Shown here: one piece after another, positions 19,142-28,427 of the stretch | How the letters are laid out: each line of letters opens with the position of its first letter | Numbering within the stretch: the first letter of the stretch is position 1 | Assembly: GCF_029537235.1 (NCBI RefSeq) | Contig: NZ_CP120638.1 | Span: forward strand, 3,660,501 to 3,724,500 | DNA length: 64,000 nucleotides | From: Rhizobium sp. 32-5/1 | GTDB lineage: Bacteria > Pseudomonadota > Alphaproteobacteria > Rhizobiales > Rhizobiaceae | Direction of reading: 5' to 3' | Translations under genes and position numbers: made by a program | The notes under the pieces: model-generated | Told to the model about the DNA's origin: nothing | The model's database searches: none | The model's input: only the letters and a program-made list of their open reading frames with translations

Positions 19142-19318
19142 CGTCTCCAGTGGTCGGGACCCGTCCAGCGCCGAATCGCGAAATCTGCTGTTTCGATCGT
19201 CTTTTTCAATCTAGGCTCTGCCATGCGGCTGACAAGCCGACGGCACTGCACTATCTCGTGAGCAGATGCAAATACCGGGCAAGGTTCGGGCACGATCACA
19301 ACCAAACGGGACGGAACA

Positions 19319-19942
19319 ATGGCAGAGGCCAAAATTCAGGAGACGGGAGATGCGGCAGGGCTCGCGGCGCTGATCTCGCGCGCCGCCGGCCAGACGGGTG
19401 ACGGAGCCAAGGATTTGCCGCCGATAGACCGCTGGAATCCGCCCTTTTGCGGCGATATCGACATGGAAATCCGCGCCGACGGTACATGGTTTTACATTGG
19501 CACGCCGATCGGCCGGCAGCCGCTGGTCAGGCTGTTTTCCACGGTGCTGCGCAAGGAAGAGGACGGCAAGACCTATCTCGTCACGCCTGTGGAAAAGGTC
19601 GGCATCCGTGTTGCCGACGCTCCTTTTATTGCCGTCGAGATGAATGTCGGTGTGCGTGACGGTCTGCAGATGCTGACCTTTCGCACCAATGTCGGCGATG
19701 TCGTGGAGGCGGGTCCGGAGCATCCGCTTCGGTTCGTGATCCACGGTGACAATAACGAATTGAAGCCCTACCTGCACGTCCGCGGCCGCCTTGAAGCGCT
19801 GGTATCGCGGGCGGTGATGTACGACCTCGTCGAACTAGGCAAGGAAGCCGAGATCGACGGGGTTGCGATGTTTGCCGTGCGTTCGGGCGGTACGTTGTTT
19901 TCGATCATGCCGGCTGCCGAACTTGAAACATTATCGAAATGA
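19319..19942 (+). CDS. DUF1285 family protein
   Basis: This 207-residue soluble protein of the DUF1285 family has the conserved segments PPFCGDIDMEIRADGTWFYI, GTPIGRQPLVRLFSTVLRKE and YLVTPVEKVGIRVADAPFIA. No catalytic motif or signal peptide is apparent. It is the first gene of a three-gene operon: its stop overlaps the start of a CoA-pyrophosphatase-type Nudix gene by ATGA, and that gene in turn overlaps the CCA transferase. The tight coupling implies co-regulation with these RNA and nucleotide housekeeping enzymes, but the function is unknown. Confidence 0.88.
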   Translation: MAEAKIQETGDAAGLAALISRAAGQTGDGAKDLPPIDRWNPPFCGDIDMEIRADGTWFYIGTPIGRQPLVRLFSTVLRKEEDGKTYLVTPVEKVGIRVADAPFIAVEMNVGVRDGLQMLTFRTNVGDVVEAGPEHPLRFVIHGDNNELKPYLHVRGRLEALVSRAVMYDLVELGKEAEIDGVAMFAVRSGGTLFSIMPAAELETLSK

Positions 19943-20583
19943 CCTTTGTAACGGACATCAGCATGTTTTCGGCCGAAGGCTTCCGCAACCGGGCGCTGGC
20001 ACAATCGGGAAGCCCCGTCGATGACGCCTGGCGCGAGCATGGCGATTTCCTGCTCAATCCGGATGTCGTTCCCTATCTCGAAACCCTGAAGCTGAAAGAC
20101 GCCGCCGTTCTGGTGCCTGTTGTCGATGACGGCGACGATGCCCGCGTGATCTTCACCCAGCGCACATCCAGCCTGCGCAAGCATTCGGGCCAGGTCGCCT
20201 TTCCCGGCGGCGCCATCGATGCCGATGACGATACGCCCGAAGTCGCTGCCCTCAGGGAGGCGGAAGAGGAGATTGGCCTTGATCGCCGTTTTGTCGAGCC
20301 GATCGGTCGTTTGCCGCACTACATGGCTCTGTCCGGTTTCCGAATCACACCCATCCTCGCGATCGTCCAGCCCGGCTTCGAGCTGGTGCCGAACCCGACG
20401 GAAGTCGAAGAGATCTTCGACGTGCCGCTGTCCTTCCTCATGAACCCGCGCAACCATGGACGGGGTCGCGGCCACTGGCAGGGGGCCGAGCGGCATTTTT
20501 ACCGCATGCCCTATGGCGAGCGGAACATCTGGGGTATCACCGCCGGGATTGTCCGCGTGCTCTACGAAAGGCTTTACGCATGA
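19939..20583 (+). CDS. CoA pyrophosphatase-type Nudix hydrolase
   Basis: This 214-residue enzyme resembles E. coli NudL and yeast PCD1, which hydrolyse CoA to 4'-phosphopantetheine and 3',5'-ADP. Family marks are VIFTQRTSSLRKHSGQVAFP, containing the LRxHxGQVxFPGG motif upstream of the Nudix box, then GGAIDADDDTPEVAALREAE and EEIGL. ALSGFRITPILAIV and EVEEIFDVPLSFLM are also typical. Both ends overlap neighbours by ATGA, so it is translated with DUF1285 and the CCA transferase. The CoA substrate is inferred from the family motif. Confidence 0.9.
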   Translation: MTFVTDISMFSAEGFRNRALAQSGSPVDDAWREHGDFLLNPDVVPYLETLKLKDAAVLVPVVDDGDDARVIFTQRTSSLRKHSGQVAFPGGAIDADDDTPEVAALREAEEEIGLDRRFVEPIGRLPHYMALSGFRITPILAIVQPGFELVPNPTEVEEIFDVPLSFLMNPRNHGRGRGHWQGAERHFYRMPYGERNIWGITAGIVRVLYERLYA

Positions 20584-21833
20584 CCTCGATTGCCGCTGAA
20601 ACCTGGTTTTCGGCACCGGCGCTGAGACGCATCTTCGATCTCCTGAATGCCGATGGCGGCGAGGTTCGCCTCGTCGGCGGCGCCGTGCGCAACAGCCTGA
20701 TGGGCCTGCCCGTAGGCGATATCGACATGGCAACGACGCTGGTGCCGGAAGAGGTCGTGCGCCGTGCCGGAGATGCGGGCATCAAGGCGGTGCCGACCGG
20801 GATCGCGCATGGCACAATTACGCTGGTGATGGACGGCCAGCCGTTCGAAGTCACCACTTTGCGCCGAGATGTCGAGACCGACGGCCGCCATGCCGAGGTC
20901 GCCTTCGGGACCGACTGGAGGGTGGATGCCGAGCGCCGGGACCTGACGATCAATGCGCTCTATGCTGATTCTGAGGGCGAGGTCATCGATCTCGTCGGCG
21001 GCATGGCCGATATCGAGACGCGGACGGTGCGTTTCATCGGTGACGCGCAAGCTCGCGTGGCCGAGGATTATCTGCGGGTGCTGCGGTTCTTTCGGTTCTT
21101 TGCCTATTACGGCTCCGGCCGGCCCGATGCTGATGGCTTGCGCGCCTGCGCTCGCGCCAAGTCGAGCCTTTCGTCCCTTTCCGCCGAGCGGGTCTGGTCG
21201 GAAATGAAGAAACTGCTTGCCGCGCGCGATCCGGGCCGGGCGCTGCTGTGGATGCGGCAGTCCGGCGTGCTTACCGAAATCCTGCCCGAGACGGAAAAAT
21301 GGGGCATCGACGCCATCCCTGGTCTCGTTGCGGCAGAAGGTGCGTTGCAGTGGAAGCCGGAGCCTTTGTTGCGGCTCGCATCCATGGTGCCGCCCGACGC
21401 GGAACGGTTGGAGGCCATGGCGGCGCGATTGCGCCTGTCGAAGGCTGAGGCTGCCTATTTCCAGCAATGGGCGAAATCGCCTGTTGTGGCCGACACGATT
21501 GCCGATACGGCGTTCGATCGGTTGCTGTACTGGAATGGTCCGGCGGGGGTCGTTCCGCGCCTGAAACTGATGCTGGCCAGCCTCAGGGTGAAGGCGGAAA
21601 ATGACCTTGAACTCCTGCCGCAGATGGGCAAGCTGCAGCGTCTCCTGACGCGCGCACTCGACTGGAAGAAACCGGTGTTTCCGCTCACCGGCGCCGATGT
21701 GCTGCAAACGGGCGTTCCGGCTGGACCGCAGGTGGGGGAAATGCTTGCTGCCCTGGAAAAGCAATGGGTGGACGGAAATTTCCACGCGGACCGGGCAACG
21801 CTGGTTGCCCGGCTGGGATCGATGGTCTCCTGA
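20580..21833 (+). CDS. cca: CCA tRNA nucleotidyltransferase / poly(A) polymerase family
   Basis: This 417-residue class II nucleotidyltransferase adds or repairs the 3' CCA end of tRNAs. The catalytic head has GGEVRLVGGAVRNSLMGLPV and GDIDMATTL, where the DxD carboxylates bind magnesium. The templating and neck regions are RRDLTINALYAD and RVAEDYLRVLRFFRFFAYYG. The C-terminal third is the helical body. Members of this family in alphaproteobacteria serve as the CCA-adding enzyme; a poly(A) polymerase role cannot be excluded by reading. It is the last gene of the DUF1285-Nudix-cca operon. Confidence 0.92.
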   Translation: MTSIAAETWFSAPALRRIFDLLNADGGEVRLVGGAVRNSLMGLPVGDIDMATTLVPEEVVRRAGDAGIKAVPTGIAHGTITLVMDGQPFEVTTLRRDVETDGRHAEVAFGTDWRVDAERRDLTINALYADSEGEVIDLVGGMADIETRTVRFIGDAQARVAEDYLRVLRFFRFFAYYGSGRPDADGLRACARAKSSLSSLSAERVWSEMKKLLAARDPGRALLWMRQSGVLTEILPETEKWGIDAIPGLVAAEGALQWKPEPLLRLASMVPPDAERLEAMAARLRLSKAEAAYFQQWAKSPVVADTIADTAFDRLLYWNGPAGVVPRLKLMLASLRVKAENDLELLPQMGKLQRLLTRALDWKKPVFPLTGADVLQTGVPAGPQVGEMLAALEKQWVDGNFHADRATLVARLGSMVS

Positions 21834-21836
21834 AAC

Positions 21837-22022
21837 TCAGGCCGCCTTGGTTTCGTTGACGACGCGGGCGCGGATGTTCTCGATCATGGTTTCGCGAATG
21901 GTCGTCTCGCCATGGGTCTGCTTCATATGTTCGACGGTGCGGCGGATGACTTCCGCGTCGCTGTCGGCGCGGGTGTGCCAGTCGCAACCGGGCACGAGAG
22001 AACCGCATTCAAAAAGTCTCAT
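21837..22022 (-). CDS. DUF1059 family small protein
   Basis: This 61-residue protein (MRLFECGSLVPGCDWHTRAD, then DAEVIRRTVEHMKQTHGE) matches the small DUF1059 family, with two Cys and a His that could bind metal. The start at 22022 is chosen because GGAGGAAC precedes it with ideal spacing. It ends three bases from the convergent cca stop. Function is unknown. Confidence 0.8.
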   Translation of the reverse strand: MRLFECGSLVPGCDWHTRADSDAEVIRRTVEHMKQTHGETTIRETMIENIRARVVNETKAA

Positions 22023-22330
22023 GATGTTCCTCCTTATTTGCTTGAGCGTTTGGGCTTCTTGAGCATGAGCGCGCACCGGTTCGGTGCGCTGACCAAGCAT
22101 ACCACCAACAGGACGACCGACCGAATTGTTCCGGCAGCCACGCCCGTTCTGCCACGAAATGGCCGTGCGCGTGCCGGGAGATCACCCGGACATCGCCCCA
22201 TTCGGCCCATCCGAGGGCCATATTGTCGCCCGATCAATCCTCGACCCTGTGTGCCGGTCGACAGGATCGATGGGAAATCTTCCATTTGGTCCTGTCCTGC
22301 TGACACAGAACCGAAAAGGAACTGAACGAC
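22023..22330. other. Intergenic region between the DUF1059 gene and the DUF4168 gene
   Basis: These 308 bases are the divergent upstream region of both neighbours. GCGCACCG (22071-22078) pairs with CGGTGCGC (22082-22089) over a 3-base loop in the DUF1059 leader. I see no conserved promoter pair that I would defend, and no gene. Confidence 0.4.
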
Positions 22331-22753
22331 ATGACCATTCGCCACATGCCCGTTGCCGCCCTTGGAGCCGCAGTCCTCAGCCTCGTCGTCATCGGCGCAC
22401 CCGCCTTTGCGCAGCAGAATACGGCGCCGCAGACGAAGCCGGTGCCGGGGCAATCCATGGAGCGGCCGGCGCCCGTCGCCATCAGCGACGAAAAGCTCGA
22501 AGCCTTCGCCGTGGCCTATCTGCAGGTCGACAAGGTGCGGCAGGACTATTCCGCAAAGATCGGTGCCGCCAAGGATCCCAGCTCCAAGCAGAAGCTGCAG
22601 AACGAGGCCAATCAGGAAATGATCAAGGCCGTCGAGACGTCACCGAACATGTCGGTCGAGGACTACAAGACGGTTATCAGCGCGGCGCAGACCGACCCGG
22701 TCGTTGCCAAGAAATTGCAGGAAAAGCTGCAGACGCCGCCCACAGCCCAGTAG
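22331..22753 (+). CDS. Exported DUF4168 domain protein
   Basis: This 140-residue secreted protein has a signal peptide (MTIRHMPVAALGAAVLSLVV, cleavage after AFA). A Gln/Pro-rich linker leads into a DUF4168 helical domain from about residue 50: ISDEKLEAFAVAYLQVDKVR, NEANQEMIKAVETSPNMSVE and DYKTVISAAQTDPVVAKKLQ. AAAGGAAC precedes the ATG. The domain is widespread in proteobacteria and cyanobacteria without an established function. A strong terminator follows. Confidence 0.82.
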   Translation: MTIRHMPVAALGAAVLSLVVIGAPAFAQQNTAPQTKPVPGQSMERPAPVAISDEKLEAFAVAYLQVDKVRQDYSAKIGAAKDPSSKQKLQNEANQEMIKAVETSPNMSVEDYKTVISAAQTDPVVAKKLQEKLQTPPTAQ

Positions 22754-22795
22754 CCCCCGAAAACCATCGGCAGGTGTATCTCAACCGCTTGCCCG

Positions 22796-22824
22796 AACGG
22801 GCCGTCCCTACCGGGCGGCCCGTT
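22796..22824 (+). terminator. Rho-independent terminator after the DUF4168 gene
   Basis: A 12-pair stem, AACGGGCCGTCC (22796-22807) with GGGCGGCCCGTT (22813-22824, one G-T pair), has the 5-base loop CTACC and is followed by TT. Confidence 0.85.
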
Positions 22825-22912
22825 TTCACATCAAGAAACCGCTATCGAAAAATCCCGGTTTGGTGTTATGCCTTGCGCCCATCGAGACATGTTCAAAGGC
22901 ATATCAGACACC

Positions 22913-23458
22913 ATGACGTCTTCCCTGCAAAAGGAACTGACCGCCGCCATCCGCAACATTCCGGACTATCCGAAGCCCGGCATCATGTTCCGCGATATCA
23001 CCACGCTGCTCGGCAATCCGCGGGCCTTCCGCCGCGCGATCGACGAGTTGGTGCACCCCTATGCCGGCACCAAGATCGACAAGATCGCCGGGATCGAAGC
23101 GCGCGGTTTCATCATGGGCGGCGCCATGGCGCACCAGATGTCCTCCGGCTTCGTGCCGATCCGCAAAAAGGGCAAGCTGCCGCATGATATCGTGCGCATT
23201 GCCTACAGCCTGGAATACGGCGTCGACGAGATGGAAATGCACCGCGACGCAATCACGCCCGGCGAAAAGGTCATTCTGGTCGATGACCTGATTGCGACCG
23301 GCGGCACGGCCGAAGGCGCCGTCAAGCTCCTGACACAGATGGGGGCCGACATTGTCGCCGCCTGCTTCATCATCGACCTGCCTGAACTGGGTGGCCGCAA
23401 AAAACTCGAGGCGCTGGGCGTCAACGTTCATACGCTGATCGAATTCGCAGGCCATTGA
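22913..23458 (+). CDS. apt: Adenine phosphoribosyltransferase
   Basis: This 181-residue purine salvage enzyme converts adenine and PRPP to AMP. It shows the family start ([20 protein letters not shown]), the adenine-specific [13 protein letters not shown] segment, the flexible-loop region [10 protein letters not shown] and the PRPP-binding loop [21 protein letters not shown] start at ATG 22913 (MTSSLQKE) because homologues begin there; an in-frame ATG at 22868 would add 15 residues of unrelated sequence. The next gene follows closely. Confidence 0.95.
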   Translation: MTSSLQKELTAAIRNIPDYPKPGIMFRDITTLLGNPRAFRRAIDELVHPYAGTKIDKIAGIEARGFIMGGAMAHQMSSGFVPIRKKGKLPHDIVRIAYSLEYGVDEMEMHRDAITPGEKVILVDDLIATGGTAEGAVKLLTQMGADIVAACFIIDLPELGGRKKLEALGVNVHTLIEFAGH

Positions 23459-23472
23459 GCGGAGAGCTGCGC

Positions 23473-24579
23473 ATGACGACGGTAGCAGACGCGCTGAACG
23501 CGGCGGCCAATGAAGGCATCATCACATCTGCCCAGGCGGAACGGTTGACGCCGTTTCTGCTCGACAGGGGCGTCGGGACGTCCCCTCCGATGGCTTCGTC
23601 CCAACTCGATGACGCGCGTGCGGCCGAAGAGAGCGAGCAGCCCCGCTTCGTGCGTGGATTCCACGATATTCTCATTACCATCGGCGTGGTGGTCGCGCTT
23701 CTCGGGCTTTGGGGCATCGGCAGCATCTTTGCGGTTCTTCCGGCAATCATCGTTCTCGCCGAAATCCTGATCCGCCGCCAAAGGCTGGCGCTGCCGGCGG
23801 TGGCGCTGACCGTCGCCCTCATCCAGTGGGCGGCCGTGCTGACCGCGATGCTCGATGAGCAAATACCTGATGCCGCCGATTATTACCTGCGCGCGCTTTA
23901 TCTCATTCCGGTCTTCTCCATCCTGCTTGCCGCATTCTACTGGCGGTATCGCGTTCCCCTTGCACTGGCGGCGCTGTTGTTCTCGCTGTTCCTGCTGGCG
24001 ATGGACCTCGTCATTCTCCTCCTGTCGAAAGCCATGGGGACGAACGATCTCATCATCGAGCATAGCGGCCTGGCGGCAACCGTGTTCCTGATCGGCGCGC
24101 TCGGGCTTTTCACGGCCGCGATGATCTACGATGTGGCCGATCCCGCGCGCAGGACGCGCCAGTCCGATGTCGCCTTCTGGCTTCATCTGGCGGCAGCGCC
24201 TGCGCTGCTCTACGCGATGCTGTCCTTCATCTTCCTGCGCAATGGCCCGGGTGAATGGTGGGGCGACACGACGTCACCCGGTGATGCTATTGCCGTGCTG
24301 GCGATTGTCGTCGCCTTCATGGTGGTCGGCCTCGTCATCGATCGTCGCGCCTTCGTGACATCGGGCCTCTTGTCGCTCGGTCTGGCGATCTGGACGATCC
24401 TCCAGCGCGGCGGCATCGACTTTGGCGACTATTTCTCGGTGACCGTGCTTGCGGTCGGTGTGGTCGTCCTGATGGTCGGCATTTTCTGGCAGGCCCTGCG
24501 GAGAGCGGTGCTCTCGGTGCTGCCGGGCTCGATAACGCGCCATCTGCATCCTGTGTATCTGCCGGCGCCTGCGGTATAA
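23473..24579 (+). CDS. Polytopic membrane protein, DUF2157-like
   Basis: This 368-residue protein has a soluble N-terminus of about 60 residues (DALNAAANEGIITSAQAERL) and roughly ten hydrophobic segments, such as ILITIGVVVALLGLWGIGSI and AIAVLAIVVAFMVVGLVIDR. The N-terminal helical segment that detects no obvious motif followed by many helices resembles DUF2157 membrane proteins. ATG 23473 has GGAGAG upstream; a TTG at 23455 overlapping the apt stop is an alternative. It is probably co-transcribed with apt. Function is unknown. Confidence 0.75.
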   Translation: MTTVADALNAAANEGIITSAQAERLTPFLLDRGVGTSPPMASSQLDDARAAEESEQPRFVRGFHDILITIGVVVALLGLWGIGSIFAVLPAIIVLAEILIRRQRLALPAVALTVALIQWAAVLTAMLDEQIPDAADYYLRALYLIPVFSILLAAFYWRYRVPLALAALLFSLFLLAMDLVILLLSKAMGTNDLIIEHSGLAATVFLIGALGLFTAAMIYDVADPARRTRQSDVAFWLHLAAAPALLYAMLSFIFLRNGPGEWWGDTTSPGDAIAVLAIVVAFMVVGLVIDRRAFVTSGLLSLGLAIWTILQRGGIDFGDYFSVTVLAVGVVVLMVGIFWQALRRAVLSVLPGSITRHLHPVYLPAPAV

Positions 24580-24595
24580 TCTGCCATAAACGGGC

Positions 24596-25064
24596 TCAGG
24601 GAAACTCGAGCACCTTGCTCTTGAAGCGGATGACTGGTTCTCCGTCCTGGTTTTCGCCCTCGCAGCGGATCGTGTTGATGCGCCAGCCCGGCCGGGATTC
24701 CAGATCCTTGGCGGCAAGAAACGTCACGAAATAGGTAATGCTGTCGCCGGCAAAGACCGGCCGCAGCCAGCGCAGATCCTTGAAGCCCGGAGAGGGGCCG
24801 AGCTTCGGCACGACGAGGCCTTGCTTGGCCAGCCGTTTCGATCTCGCCCATCCAGAACGGCACGAAACATTTCATCCAGCCGGCGCAGGTATGCCAGCCG
24901 GAGGCACACAGCCCGCCGAACAGCGACTGCCGGGCAGCGTCCGGATTTAGGTGAAACGGCTGCGGATCAAATTTTTCGGCAAAGCGAACGATGTCGTCCG
25001 CGGTGAAAACCACCGTGCCGATCTGCACTTTGGTTCCTTCCGGGTGAAGTTCCGACAGTTTCAT
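24596..25064 (-). pseudogene. MaoC-like dehydratase (second of a tandem pair), frame broken once
   Basis: From ATG 25064 the protein reads MKLSELHPEGTKVQIGTVVF, then ADDIVRFAEKFDPQPFHLNP and LFGGLCASGWHTCAGWMKCF. This is a hot-dog fold with the MaoC hydratase motif (DxQPFH and GxxASGWHT). The frame changes at ETL near 24828, where an extra G in ACGGCTGG shifts it, and the rest is AKQGLVVPKLGPSPGFKDLR and LRPVFAGDSITYFVTFLAAK. The restored length is about 156 residues. The start overlaps the stop of the upstream MaoC gene by ATGA. The pair probably forms a heteromeric or two-domain-equivalent enoyl hydratase; the substrate is unknown. Confidence 0.82.
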
Positions 25065-25516
25065 GCTGCATCTCCCGCCAGCCGGCAGCGGATCATGTTG
25101 GCATAGTCGCAGATGGCGACGGTTTCGCCGCGCTGGTTGGTGACTTCCGCCCGGAACGTCACGATCCCGATCTCCGACCGCGATTTGGAAACCCGCGTCG
25201 CTATCACGCTGCTGTGCCCCGAAAGCGTATCGCCGGCCAGAACCGGCTTCTTCCATTCCATGCTGTCGATGCCCGGCGAGCCTTCGGATGCGCTGTCGCC
25301 GATGTAGCCATCGCAAAGCATGCGCATCATGATCGCGCTCGTATGCCAGCCGGAGGCCGCCAGCCCGCCGAGAATGCTCGCCTTGCCGCCCGCTTCCGAC
25401 AGGTGCATCGGCTGCGCGTCGAATTCGGTGGCAAAGGCAATGATGGCCTCTGCGCTGACCGGCGCCGGTTTGAACTCGAAGCGTCTACCGACCGGGAAGT
25501 CCTCGAAATGAAGCAT
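25061..25516 (-). CDS. MaoC-like dehydratase (first of a tandem pair)
   Basis: This 151-residue single hot-dog domain has the hydratase signature IAFATEFDAQPMHLSEAGGK and ILGGLAASGWHTSAIMMRML, whose Asp and His are the expected catalytic residues. The second half, MEWKKPVLAGDTLSGHSSVI, is typical of MaoC proteins acting on acyl-CoA-like thioesters. It is encoded ahead of, and translationally coupled (ATGA) to, a paralogous MaoC gene. Rhizobia carry this pair close to ychF, as here. The substrate is unknown. Confidence 0.9.
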   Translation of the reverse strand: MLHFEDFPVGRRFEFKPAPVSAEAIIAFATEFDAQPMHLSEAGGKASILGGLAASGWHTSAIMMRMLCDGYIGDSASEGSPGIDSMEWKKPVLAGDTLSGHSSVIATRVSKSRSEIGIVTFRAEVTNQRGETVAICDYANMIRCRLAGDAA

Positions 25517-25584
25517 GTGCGTCCTCCAATGCTACAGGTGGTAACACTGCAAGCGGTGCGGGCAAAAGGTCGGATCGTGATAGA

Positions 25585-27039
25585 TCAACGGGGAAAATTC
25601 ATTTCCTGGCCGTTGATCTTCACCTTTCCGGCCTCATCGACCGCCACATTCCACATCTGGCGGCCATCGGGCGTTGCCTTGGCAAAGCCCTTGAGCATCA
25701 GCAGCCCGAAGGCGGCCTGACCGAACTGCGGCACTGTCTTGGCGTTTTCCTGCAGATAGGCGACGGTCTTGTCGAAATCCCGGGCGTAAAGCGTCACGTC
25801 GGTATTCTGGCGTTGCGGTTCGCCTGGAAAGATCTTCATCGTACCGGTCATGCTGATGTCGTAGATCTCCGATTTGACGGCCACATTGTCATAAGTGACG
25901 GTGAAAGTGCCATCCGGAAAGAAAATCTTCGAGGCAATCTCGCCCTTTGCGGGGTCGAGCGGCGGCTCCTTGTTGAAGTCGCTGTTTTCGATGACATAGG
26001 TGATGCCTTCGGCGAGGTTGATATCGGGCACAGACATGCGCATCTCGACGAAATCCGGAATGGCCGGCATGAACTCGGCCGGCAGCAATCCCATCGGCAA
26101 TCGCGGTTCCGTGACATCGATCCCGAAACCGATGCGGGTGGCCTTGCTGATGCCGTTCATGTCGATGGTGTAATTCACCGCCTTCGCCCCGAATGTTCCC
26201 TGGGCAGTGATAACGTTGAGGTTGTTGAGCGTGATCGATTCCAGCAGCGTGTCGAACAGGGGGATATTGGCCAGCGCCAGCGTTTTCAGCCGCTGAGTTC
26301 CGGAAGCATCAAGCTTGTCCTTGTCCATATTGTCGAGCACGAAGAAGACCAGGTCGATCAGCGGCCTAAAAGCGAGGCCGTTCATCGCGACATTCACGTC
26401 CAGATCGTCGGCGGAGATGTCGACGCGGACCTTGTTCGGATCGGTCATGCTCTGGAAATAACCGTTCATCGAGGCATCCGAACGGACGTCGATGGTGCCG
26501 TCCGCGGTTTTCGTCGAACTGATCGTCGATGTCATGTCCTTGAAGCGGGCGTCCAGCATGGACTGCTCGCTCTTCGAGGAAATTGTGATGTCGCGGGCAC
26601 TCATGTCCGCAGACTGGAAATAGCGGATGTCCGGGTCGAATACGCCGTCGAGGCGCATGTCGCCGATACGGTAGGAGAAGGTGTTCGTCTGGTTTTGCGC
26701 CGTGAACGTGCCGTTGATGTCGAGCTTTTCGGACTGCGTGACCTTCCACAGGCCCTGCTCGAGCGGCGTGACAAGCGACAGAAAGGGCTTGAGGCCGGAA
26801 ATCGTCAGCTCCTTCGGATCGACGGAGCGCAGCAGCACAGCGGGATCGAAGCGGACCTCGTAGGATGTCGTTCCCGGGCGAACCGTTACGAGACCGTTCT
26901 TCACCAGATCCTCAGGCAGATAGGCGGTCAGGCTCTTCTGTAGCGCTTCGGCGCCCTTGAAATCGATGTCTGCTGCCATCGCACTCTGTGCAAGGAGCGT
27001 GGTGGTGGCAAAAAGGGTAGCAAGGCAAGGCGCACGCAT
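25585..27039 (-). CDS. Exported protein of unknown function
   Basis: This 484-residue protein starts with a signal peptide (MRAPCLATLFATTTLLAQSA, then MAA before DIDFKG). The mature part is almost entirely beta-rich, without Cys and without a recognisable catalytic motif, for example VTVRPGTTSYEVRFDPAVLL and YFQSADMSARDITISSKSEQ. I do not recognise the family with certainty; it looks like a periplasmic or outer-membrane-associated beta protein. ATG 27039 is chosen over a much longer upstream frame because GGGAG precedes it and the signal peptide starts there. It lies between the MaoC pair and ychF on the same strand. Confidence 0.75.
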   Translation of the reverse strand: MRAPCLATLFATTTLLAQSAMAADIDFKGAEALQKSLTAYLPEDLVKNGLVTVRPGTTSYEVRFDPAVLLRSVDPKELTISGLKPFLSLVTPLEQGLWKVTQSEKLDINGTFTAQNQTNTFSYRIGDMRLDGVFDPDIRYFQSADMSARDITISSKSEQSMLDARFKDMTSTISSTKTADGTIDVRSDASMNGYFQSMTDPNKVRVDISADDLDVNVAMNGLAFRPLIDLVFFVLDNMDKDKLDASGTQRLKTLALANIPLFDTLLESITLNNLNVITAQGTFGAKAVNYTIDMNGISKATRIGFGIDVTEPRLPMGLLPAEFMPAIPDFVEMRMSVPDINLAEGITYVIENSDFNKEPPLDPAKGEIASKIFFPDGTFTVTYDNVAVKSEIYDISMTGTMKIFPGEPQRQNTDVTLYARDFDKTVAYLQENAKTVPQFGQAAFGLLMLKGFAKATPDGRQMWNVAVDEAGKVKINGQEMNFPR

Positions 27040-27094
27040 AAAGTTTTCTCCCGTCGATATGGGCGGATACGAACGACATAGACGGGATAAGTCA

Positions 27095-27120
27095 ACAGGC
27101 AAGGGTGCCCCATTGCCTGT
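27095..27120 (-). terminator. Possible terminator of ychF
   Basis: ACAGGCAA (27095-27102) and TTGCCTGT (27113-27120) form an 8-base stem with a 10-base loop, 43 bases past the ychF stop. On the minus strand only a weak T-rich stretch follows, so termination is uncertain. Confidence 0.4.
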
Positions 27121-27163
27121 CGTAGTTGTCAAAACGCCGAAGGACCGTGGCGGCCCGACAGCG

Positions 27164-28267
27164 TCAGGTGTTGAAGCGGAAGTGGATGACGTCGCCGTCC
27201 TGAACCACATATTCCTTGCCTTCGTCGCGGCCCTTGCCGGCTTCCTTGGCACCAACTTCGCCGTTGAATGCGATATAGTCATCATAGGCGATGGTGAAGG
27301 CGCGGATGAAGCCACGTTCGAAATCCGTGTGGATGACGCCGGCTGCTGCCGGGGCCTTGGTCCCGCGCGGAATGGTCCAGGCGCGGGTTTCCTTGGGGCC
27401 GACGGTGAAATAGGTAATCAGGTCGAGCAGCCTGTAGCCGGCCCGAATCAGCTGGTCGAGGCCGGCTTCATGCAGGCCGAGCGCTTCGAGGAATTCCTTG
27501 GATTCCTCTTCCGGCAGTTGTGCGACTTCGGATTCGATGGCTGCCGAAATGATCACAGTTTCTGCACCCTGTGCCTTGGCCATTTCGGCCACGGCCTTGG
27601 TGTGGGCATTGCCGGTTGCCGCATCGGCTTCCGCGACGTTGCAGACGTAGAGAACCGGATGGGAGGTGAGCAGGTTGAGGCTTTGCAGGATTTCCAGCTC
27701 TTCCGGCGAAAGCGTCGGCACGAGCGTGCGCACCGGCTTGCCGTCCTGCAGGAGCTTCAGCGACGCGTCCATGATCGGCAGCAGCGTCAAGGATTCCTTG
27801 TCCTTGGCGCTGGCGCGCTTGCGGGTCTGCTCGGTCCGGCGCTCCAGGCTTTCGAGATCGGCGAGCATCAGCTCGGTCTCGATCGTCTCGGCGTCGCCCA
27901 CCGGGTTGATGCGGCCTTCGACATGGGTGATATCGTCATCCTCGAAGCAGCGCAGCACATGCACCGTCGCATCGACTTCGCGGATATTGGCCAGGAACTT
28001 GTTGCCCAGGCCTTCGCCCTTCGACGCACCGCGCACGAGACCGGCAATGTCGACGAAGGAAATGCGGGTCGGGATCAGCTCCTTCGACTTCGCAACATCC
28101 GCAAGCTTGCGCATGCGCGGGTCCGGTACGGCAACCTCGCCGGTGTTCGGCTCGATGGTGCAGAACGGATAGTTCGCGGCCTGCGCCTGCGCCGTCTTGG
28201 TCAAGGCGTTGAAGAGGGTGGACTTGCCGACATTCGGCAGTCCGACGATACCGCATTTAAAACCCAT
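27164..28267 (-). CDS. ychF: Redox-regulated ATPase/GTPase YchF (Obg family)
   Basis: This 367-residue OBG-like ATPase binds ribosomes and participates in stress responses. G1 is [20 protein letters not shown], switch regions follow, G3 is [20 protein letters not shown], and a NVAE tetrapeptide in place of NKxD ([10 protein letters not shown]) explains ATP preference in this family. The C-terminal TGS-like domain reads [20 protein letters not shown] and [16 protein letters not shown] start at ATG 28267 ([11 protein letters not shown]), the conserved beginning; an upstream in-frame ATG adds 22 residues of no homology. In related genomes it sits near pth and rplY. Confidence 0.95.
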   Translation of the reverse strand: MGFKCGIVGLPNVGKSTLFNALTKTAQAQAANYPFCTIEPNTGEVAVPDPRMRKLADVAKSKELIPTRISFVDIAGLVRGASKGEGLGNKFLANIREVDATVHVLRCFEDDDITHVEGRINPVGDAETIETELMLADLESLERRTEQTRKRASAKDKESLTLLPIMDASLKLLQDGKPVRTLVPTLSPEELEILQSLNLLTSHPVLYVCNVAEADAATGNAHTKAVAEMAKAQGAETVIISAAIESEVAQLPEEESKEFLEALGLHEAGLDQLIRAGYRLLDLITYFTVGPKETRAWTIPRGTKAPAAAGVIHTDFERGFIRAFTIAYDDYIAFNGEVGAKEAGKGRDEGKEYVVQDGDVIHFRFNT

Positions 28268-28380
28268 GGTCTTGAAACCTGTCCAATCGAATTCTGTTGC
28301 AGTGCCTTTTGCGGAAACTGGGCGTCCGGTCAAGCCTTGAGGCCAAGAATGCGTGATTCACCGCTCTCTTCAACTTGAAT

Positions 28381-28400
28381 GTAAGGCTTAAATGCCTTAC
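28381..28400. promoter_or_regulatory. Inverted repeat in the vapBC promoter (possible operator)
   Basis: GTAAGGC (28381-28387) and GCCTTAC (28394-28400) are perfect 7-base arms around TTAAAT, 28 bases before the antitoxin start. A T run follows, so it also looks like a terminator, but no plus-strand gene precedes it for 3.8 kb. Autoregulation by VapB at such palindromes is normal for toxin-antitoxin operons. Confidence 0.55.
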
Positions 28401-28427
28401 TTTTTTAGATGTTATTAGGAGATGGAC

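Noticed and set aside
26957..28378. A 473-codon plus-strand frame opposite ychF.
   Set aside because: It is antisense to a conserved GTPase and has no recognisable motif or ribosome-binding site.
28381..28406. The GTAAGGC/GCCTTAC stem with a T run read as a terminator.
   Set aside because: No plus-strand gene precedes it for 3.8 kb, so an operator for vapBC fits better, though a leader terminator cannot be fully excluded.
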